10,658 nucleotides of DNA, from contig JARYMO010000032.1 in the NCBI GenBank assembly GCA_029907055.1, positions 1 to 10,658 on the forward strand, written 5' to 3'. The stretch is from Syntrophomonadaceae bacterium. Lineage in GTDB: Bacteria > Bacillota > Syntrophomonadia > Syntrophomonadales > Syntrophothermaceae. Below the pieces are notes generated by a model. The model made no database searches. It saw nothing but the letters and a program-made list of their open reading frames with translations, and had not been told where the DNA came from. Positions 6,294-10,658 of the stretch are shown here, piece after piece. The position numbers and the translations under genes were made by a program. Every line of letters begins with the position of its first letter. Position 1 is the first letter of the stretch.

Positions 6294-7660
6294 GGACGCC
6301 CCTCCTGGAACCCCTTCACCAGGCTGCAGAAGAGGTCTCCCCGTTGCTCGTAGTCGCGGAACATGTCCCAGCTGGCGCAGGCCGGGGAGAGGAGGACCAC
6401 GTCCCCGGGGCGGGCCAGGGCCCGCGCCCGCTCAACCGCGCGCGGAAAGTCAGGCGCCATCTCCACCCGCGCGCAGCCCGCGGCGACCAGCGCGTCGCGC
6501 ATGACCGGGGCCGCCTCGCCCACCAGCACCACGTGCGCCACCCGCTCGGCTACCAGTCGGGCCAGGGGGGCCAGATCGCCTCCCTTGTGACGCCCGCCGG
6601 CAATGAGTACCACCGGCTCGGAGAAGGACTGCAGGGCCTTGATGGTCGAGTCGGGGTTAGTCCCCTTGGAGTCGTTGACGTAGAGCACGCCATCCAGGGT
6701 GCGTACCTCCTCCAGCCGGTGACGCACCCCGCGGAACTTTTCCAGCGCTGCCCGCACCGGTGGGAAGGTCAACCCCAGGGCCAGGCACACCCCGCACGCG
6801 CACAGCACGTTCTCAGTGTTGTGGGCTCCCCGCAGGGGCACCTGCTGGCGGGGAATGAGCACCTCTTCCCTCCCCGCCCGGCGCACCACGATGTTCCCAT
6901 CCCACAGGAAGACGCCGTCATCCAGGCGGCGCTGGGCGGAAAAGAACACCACCCCACCCGGCGCCCGGGCTGCCAGGCCCCGCACCAGCGGGTCCCCGAA
7001 GTTGAGCACTGCCCAGTCTTGCGGCTGCTGGTTGCACAGTACCCGCGCCTTGGCGGCGACGTAGCGTTCCATGGTATGGTGCCGGTCCAGGTGGTCAGGG
7101 GTGATATTGAGGATAGCCGCCACCTGTGCCCGGAAGTCGCGGATGGTATCTAGCTGGAAACTTGACATTTCCACCGCCACCACCCCGCGTTCCAGGCCTT
7201 CCACCGCCTCCACCAGCGGGAGCCCGATGTTGCCGGCCGCCAGGCCAGGCACACCGGCCTGGCGCAGGATGGCGGCCACCAGGGCGGTGGTGGTGGTCTT
7301 GCCGTTGGTGCCGGTGATGGCAGCCAGGCTGACCCCCGGCTTCTTGAGGCGGTAGGCCAGTTCGACTTCCCCTATGACCTCCACACCGGCCCGGAACAGG
7401 GGAGCGAGCATGGGCGCGTCCAGCGGCACGCCGGGGCTCACCACCGCCAGTGCGAGGCCGGCGCATTCCACCTTCACCTGTGCCCCCAGACGCAGCTCCA
7501 CCGGCAGCCCTTCCAGCCCGGCCACCGCCGGTGCCAGGTCCTGTGGGGACTTGAGGTCGTAGGCGACGACCTCTGCCCCGCGGCTCGCCAGCGCCCGACA
7601 GGCAGCCACCCCACTGCGGGCCAGACCGATGACCGCCACCCGTCTCCCCTTCCACTCCAT
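6290..7660 (-). CDS. murD: UDP-N-acetylmuramoyl-L-alanine--D-glutamate ligase MurD
   Basis: MurD adds D-glutamate to UDP-MurNAc-L-Ala using ATP, the second cytoplasmic ligase step. The 456-residue product has the usual length. The N-terminal nucleotide-binding segment AVIGLARSG is at residues 9-17, the P-loop GTNGKTTTT at 117-125, and EMSSFQLDTI at 164-173. NITPDHLDRH (185-194), GAHNTEN (278-284) and HRLE (314-317) follow. In the C domain are NDSKGTNPDST (329-339), GGRHKGGD (355-362) and LSPACASWDMF (424-434), where Phe is more usual than the Trp. The ATG at 7660 is chosen because it gives the standard short MEWKGRRVAVIG start, with GGTGA five bases upstream. A GTG at 7669 overlapping the mraY stop (GTGA) would add three residues. 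The stop overlaps the ftsW start. Confidence 0.96.
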   Translation of the reverse strand: MEWKGRRVAVIGLARSGVAACRALASRGAEVVAYDLKSPQDLAPAVAGLEGLPVELRLGAQVKVECAGLALAVVSPGVPLDAPMLAPLFRAGVEVIGEVELAYRLKKPGVSLAAITGTNGKTTTTALVAAILRQAGVPGLAAGNIGLPLVEAVEGLERGVVAVEMSSFQLDTIRDFRAQVAAILNITPDHLDRHHTMERYVAAKARVLCNQQPQDWAVLNFGDPLVRGLAARAPGGVVFFSAQRRLDDGVFLWDGNIVVRRAGREEVLIPRQQVPLRGAHNTENVLCACGVCLALGLTFPPVRAALEKFRGVRHRLEEVRTLDGVLYVNDSKGTNPDSTIKALQSFSEPVVLIAGGRHKGGDLAPLARLVAERVAHVVLVGEAAPVMRDALVAAGCARVEMAPDFPRAVERARALARPGDVVLLSPACASWDMFRDYEQRGDLFCSLVKGFQEGRP

Positions 7661-7665
7661 CTCCC

Positions 7666-8646
7666 TCACCACCCCTGCTTCATGCCGGCTGCCGCCAGTG
7701 CCAGCAGCACGCAGCCCAGCGCCGCGGCCCAGAAAGCCTTCACCACGCGGGTTTCCGGCCACCCCTTGAGCTCGAAATGATGGTGCAGCGGACTCATCAG
7801 GAACACCCGCCGCCCCGTGAGCTGGAAGGACGCCACCTGGATCATGACACTGGCTGCCTCCGCCACGTAGACCCCGCCCAGCACCAGCAGCAAGAGCTCG
7901 CTGCGGGCTACCGCGGCCACCGCCGCCACGGCTCCGCCCAGCGCCATCGATCCGGTGTCCCCCATGAAGACCCGGGCAGGATGGCGGTTGAAGGCCAGGA
8001 ACCCCAGGCACGCCCCGCCCATGGCTGCGCTGACCGTGGCCGCTCCCGGATGCCCCCCCTGCAGGCTGACCCCGGCCAGGCCCAGGGCAGCGATGGCCGT
8101 CACCCCAGCCGCCAGGCCATCCAGACCGTCGGTGAGGTTCACCGCGTTGCTGAATCCGACCATCAACAGCACCACGAAGGGCACGTACCACCACCCCGCC
8201 TGCCAGGCGCCACTGGCCAGCGGCCACGGGATCTCCGTCCCGCGCCCCAGGACCAGCAGCAGCGCCAGGGCAAAGGCCGACGCCGCCACCACCTGCAGGA
8301 GCAGCTTGTCCCGGGCCCGCAGGCCCAGAGACTGGCGGCGCACCACCTTGCGGAAGTCGTCCGCGAAGCCGATGGCCGCGAAGGCCACGGCTGCCAGCAG
8401 GCAGGCCAGCGCTTCCGGGTCTGTTCCCCCGGCCAGCAGGCAGCCCAGCACCGCGGCAGCCACCAGGAACAGTCCCCCCATGGTGGGAGTGCCCTGCTTG
8501 CTCAGGTGCCGCTGCGGCCCCTCGGCCCTGATGCTCTGCCCCGCCTTGAGACGCGCCAGCAGCGGAACGGCAAACACCCCCATCGCCAGGCAGGCAACGA
8601 GGGCCAGGCTCCAGGCCAGCGCCAACCGTGTCACCGTGTCTTCCAC
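7666..8646 (-). CDS. mraY: Phospho-N-acetylmuramoyl-pentapeptide-transferase MraY
   Basis: MraY is the polytopic membrane enzyme that transfers phospho-MurNAc-pentapeptide from UDP to undecaprenyl phosphate, forming lipid I. The 326-residue product is of normal length and hydrophobic throughout. All hallmark motifs are present: GPQRHLSKQGTPTMGG (43-58), the Mg-binding Asp pair in GFADDFRK (93-100), FSNAVNLTDGLDGLA (165-179), FMGDTGSMALGG (227-238), and the histidine loop MSPLHHHFELKGWPETRV (284-301). The GTG at 8646 is chosen because AAGGA lies seven bases upstream, within a longer AGGAGGAAGGA run, and because it leaves the first membrane segment (about 8-30) intact. It starts four bases after the murF stop. 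Its own stop (TGA) lies five bases before the murD ATG. Confidence 0.96.
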   Translation of the reverse strand: MEDTVTRLALAWSLALVACLAMGVFAVPLLARLKAGQSIRAEGPQRHLSKQGTPTMGGLFLVAAAVLGCLLAGGTDPEALACLLAAVAFAAIGFADDFRKVVRRQSLGLRARDKLLLQVVAASAFALALLLVLGRGTEIPWPLASGAWQAGWWYVPFVVLLMVGFSNAVNLTDGLDGLAAGVTAIAALGLAGVSLQGGHPGAATVSAAMGGACLGFLAFNRHPARVFMGDTGSMALGGAVAAVAAVARSELLLLVLGGVYVAEAASVMIQVASFQLTGRRVFLMSPLHHHFELKGWPETRVVKAFWAAALGCVLLALAAAGMKQGW

Positions 8647-8650
8647 CCTG

Positions 8651-10072
8651 CTATCCTTCCTCCTGCCGGGCTGCGCCTGCAGGGGTGGGCAGACCGGCGA
8701 GCAGCCCGCTGACGATCGTTTCCAGCCCCATGCCCCGCGAGGCCTTGACCAGCACCGTGTCCCCCGGCTGCAGGTGATCCCGCAGCCACCCCAGTGCCTC
8801 CTCCTTGTCCGTGAAGTGGGCCACCTGCGCTTCGCCCAGGCCGGCCTCGCGGGCAGCCGCAGCCAGGTGGACGGACCGCTCGCCCACCGCCACCAGCAGG
8901 TCCACCTCCAGCTCTGCTGCCGTCCGGCCCACCTGGCGGTGTCCCTCGGCCGCGAATGCGCCCAGCTCGTACATGTCCCCCAGGACCGCAATGCTGCGGC
9001 CGGGAGGGGCCAGGTTGACCAGGGCGTGCAGACCTGCCCGCATGGACAGCGGGCTGGCGTTGTAGCAGTCATCGATGATGGTGAGGCCGCCGGGGGCGCT
9101 CACCAGGTTGAGCCGCCGCTGCGCCGGGACGAAGGAGGCCAACCGCTCCGGCAGCTCATCCTGCGGAACCCCCGCCTCCATAGCCACGGCGATGGCCGCC
9201 ATCGCGTTGTACGCCAGCTCCGGCACTGGCAGCGACAGGTGAAAGGACATCCGCCGCCCTTTCGCCAGCGCCTGCACCTCCAGTCCGTGGCGGCTGCAGG
9301 CGGTGGACAACAGGCGATAGTCGCAGTGGGAGGCGTACCCGAAGCGCAGCAGCCGCACGCGGGCCGTTGCCACCGCCTTTTCCAGGTGTGGGCAGTCGCC
9401 GTTGACAACGGCAAAGCCGTCTTCGGGCAGGGCTCCCAGGACCTCGCACTTGGCAGCGGCGATGGCCTCCAGGGACCCCAGGGTTTCCAGGTGCACCGGA
9501 GCCACGTTGGTGAGCACCGCGCAGTGGGGAGCAGCCAGCGCAGCCAGCGCGGCGATTTCCCCCCTGGCCCGCATGCCCATCTCCACCACGACGGCCTGGT
9601 GGACCGGGTCCAACGCCAACAGGGTGAGGGGAACGCCGATCTCGTTGTTGTAGTTGCCGGCAGTGCGCAGGGTGCGGAAGCGAGCCTGCAGGCAGTGGGC
9701 CACCATTTCCTTGGTCGTGGTCTTGCCTACGCTGCCGGTCACTGCCACCACCAGCGGATGGAAACGGCGCCGGTGCCAGGCAGACAGCGCCTGCAGTGCG
9801 TGCAACACGTCCCCCACCATCACCAGGCCCCGGGCCTCCAGTTCGGGTGGCACCTCCACCGGGCGGCTGACCACTGCCGCCGCCGCACCCCTGCGCAGTG
9901 CGTCCACCACGTAACGGTGCCCGTCCGTCGATTGACCACGCAGGGCGAAAAACACCTCTCCCCCGGTCACTGCACGGGAGTCAGTGGCCACGCCGCTTAC
10001 CGCCGCCACGGTATCCCCCTGCAGCAATCGCCCCTCCATGGCCTGGGCAATTTCTCCCACGGTGCTACGCAT
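8651..10072 (-). CDS. murF: UDP-N-acetylmuramoyl-tripeptide--D-alanyl-D-alanine ligase MurF
   Basis: MurF adds D-Ala-D-Ala to the UDP-MurNAc-tripeptide, the last cytoplasmic ligase step. The 473-residue product is slightly long for the family, with an acidic/Gly-rich tail. The N-terminal domain carries ATDSRAVTGGEVFFALRG (29-46), and the P-loop GSVGKTTTKE is at 113-122, with the TTTKE form typical of MurF. NYNNEIGVPLTLL (140-152), EMGMRARGEI (164-173), DDCYNASPLSM (334-344) and GDMYELG (365-371) follow. The ATG at 10072 is chosen because MRSTVGEIAQAMEGRLL aligns with the usual MurF beginning and has GGGGAG four bases upstream. A longer form reaching 10117 would add a non-conserved stretch read from inside murE. 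The start overlaps the murE 3' end by eight bases. In B. subtilis murF lies outside dcw, while many Clostridia keep it here as in this window. Confidence 0.96.
   Translation of the reverse strand: MRSTVGEIAQAMEGRLLQGDTVAAVSGVATDSRAVTGGEVFFALRGQSTDGHRYVVDALRRGAAAAVVSRPVEVPPELEARGLVMVGDVLHALQALSAWHRRRFHPLVVAVTGSVGKTTTKEMVAHCLQARFRTLRTAGNYNNEIGVPLTLLALDPVHQAVVVEMGMRARGEIAALAALAAPHCAVLTNVAPVHLETLGSLEAIAAAKCEVLGALPEDGFAVVNGDCPHLEKAVATARVRLLRFGYASHCDYRLLSTACSRHGLEVQALAKGRRMSFHLSLPVPELAYNAMAAIAVAMEAGVPQDELPERLASFVPAQRRLNLVSAPGGLTIIDDCYNASPLSMRAGLHALVNLAPPGRSIAVLGDMYELGAFAAEGHRQVGRTAAELEVDLLVAVGERSVHLAAAAREAGLGEAQVAHFTDKEEALGWLRDHLQPGDTVLVKASRGMGLETIVSGLLAGLPTPAGAARQEEG
8654..8664 (-). promoter_or_regulatory. 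Ribosome binding site of mraY
   Basis: Minus-strand AGGAGGAAGGA lies in the last codons of murF. Its AAGGA part is seven bases before the GTG at 8646, which supports that non-ATG start. Confidence 0.6.
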
Positions 10073-10658
10073 GCTGCTCCCCCCCCAGCAGCTCCCGGGC
10101 GACCGCGCGATCGTCAAAGGGGAAGGACTGCCCCTTGACCAGCTGGTAGGTCTCGTGCCCCTTCCCGGCTATCACCACCACGTCCCCCGCCCGGGCCGCC
10201 TCCAGGGCCAGCTGGATGGCCCGCCGCCGATCGCTCTCCACCTTGACTTCTCCCCCGGTGCCCGGCGCGATTCCCGCCACGATATCAGCGATAATGGCCT
10301 CGGGCTCCTCGGAACGGGGATTGTCAGAGGTCACCACGCACAGGTCGCTGTGAGCGGCGGCAATCGCGCCCATCAGGGGGCGCTTGCCGCGGTCGCGGTC
10401 TCCTCCACAGCCAAAGACGGTGATCAGCTTCCCCCCGCCCATGCCGCGGGCCGCCCGCAACACGTTGGCCAGTCCATCCGGGGTGTGGGCATAGTCCACG
10501 ATGACCGTGAAGTCCTGTCCCGCATCCACCGTTTCGAAGCGCCCGGGGACACCGGTCACGCTCTCCAGCCCCCGGCGGATGACCTCCTGGTCCACCCCCA
10601 GGCCAATGCCCGCCGCCGCAGCGGCCAGCGCGTTGTACACGTTGAAGAGCCCTGCCAG
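10065..10658 (-). CDS. murE: UDP-MurNAc-tripeptide synthetase MurE, C-terminal 197 residues (5' end beyond the window)
   Basis: MurE adds the third residue of the stem peptide to UDP-MurNAc-L-Ala-D-Glu. The frame is open to the right edge, where it reads LAGLFNVYNALAA, matching the GxFNxYNxLAA segment that joins the central and C-terminal domains. Numbering from the right edge, VDYAHTPDGL is at 54-63, VFGCGGDRDRGKRPLM at 81-96, TSDNPRSEEPEAI at 110-122 and IAGKGHETYQ at 163-172. The DNPR motif (112-115) is the marker of enzymes that use meso-diaminopimelate rather than L-lysine. The internal GTG at 10640 is not the true start, because conserved residues precede it. About 290-300 residues, including the P-loop, should lie beyond the window. 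The 3' end contains a run of eight G that doubles as the murF ribosome binding site. Confidence 0.95.
   Translation of the reverse strand: MAGLFNVYNALAAAAAGIGLGVDQEVIRRGLESVTGVPGRFETVDAGQDFTVIVDYAHTPDGLANVLRAARGMGGGKLITVFGCGGDRDRGKRPLMGAIAAAHSDLCVVTSDNPRSEEPEAIIADIVAGIAPGTGGEVKVESDRRRAIQLALEAARAGDVVVIAGKGHETYQLVKGQSFPFDDRAVARELLGGEQHA

Noticed and set aside
7172..7177. Plus-strand TTGACA inside murD as a possible antisense promoter
   Set aside because: No -10-like sequence lies 16-19 bases downstream, and the bases encode the conserved MurD segment EMSSFQL.
7955..10138. A 727-codon open frame on the plus strand opposite mraY and murF
   Set aside because: It lies wholly antisense to two genes with complete family motifs. 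Its Arg/His/Pro/Gln/Ala-rich translation shows no recognisable domain, and long antisense frames are expected from strong third-position GC bias.

Overview
This window is a GC-rich (by eye about two-thirds G+C) segment of a division and cell wall (dcw) cluster. Every gene is on the minus strand, so transcription runs from the right edge to the left edge. In transcription order the genes are murE (3' part only), murF, mraY, murD, ftsW/spoVE, murG, murC, ftsQ/divIB, a DUF881-family gene, the small basic protein gene sbp (DUF1290) and ftsA (5' part only). Coding density is close to complete. No stretch over 300 bases lacks a gene, and the only spacers longer than a few bases are two 46-base gaps, before murC and before ftsA. 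I see no RNA gene, mobile element, CRISPR array or convincing terminator.

The likely source is a high-GC member of the Firmicutes (Bacillota), of the clostridial or related deep-branching kind. The argument rests on the order ftsQ - DUF881 - sbp - ftsA, which is the Bacillus/Clostridia arrangement (divIB-ylxW/ylxX-sbp-ftsA). Actinobacteria also carry DUF881 and Sbp proteins, but not inside dcw, and they generally lack ftsA. The DNPR motif in MurE points to meso-diaminopimelate peptidoglycan. Placement at genus level is not possible from this sequence alone.

The genes work as one pathway. MurE, MurF, MurD and MurC are the four ATP-dependent ligases that build the UDP-MurNAc-pentapeptide. MraY moves it onto undecaprenyl phosphate to give lipid I, and MurG adds GlcNAc to give lipid II. 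The SEDS protein FtsW/SpoVE polymerises lipid II at the septum or spore cortex. FtsQ/DivIB, the DUF881 protein, Sbp and FtsA belong to the division-machinery half, and ftsZ would be expected just past the left edge. Most junctions overlap or are separated by a few bases (ATGA overlaps at murD/ftsW and ftsQ/DUF881), which suggests one operon with translational coupling.

The window is largely ordinary. The points that merit a second look are a promoter-like AT-rich island inside ftsQ, a tandem 9-base repeat carrying two Shine-Dalgarno cores before murC, the absence of murB between murC and ftsQ, the single DUF881 gene, and a rather divergent FtsA. I found no sign of an undescribed system.
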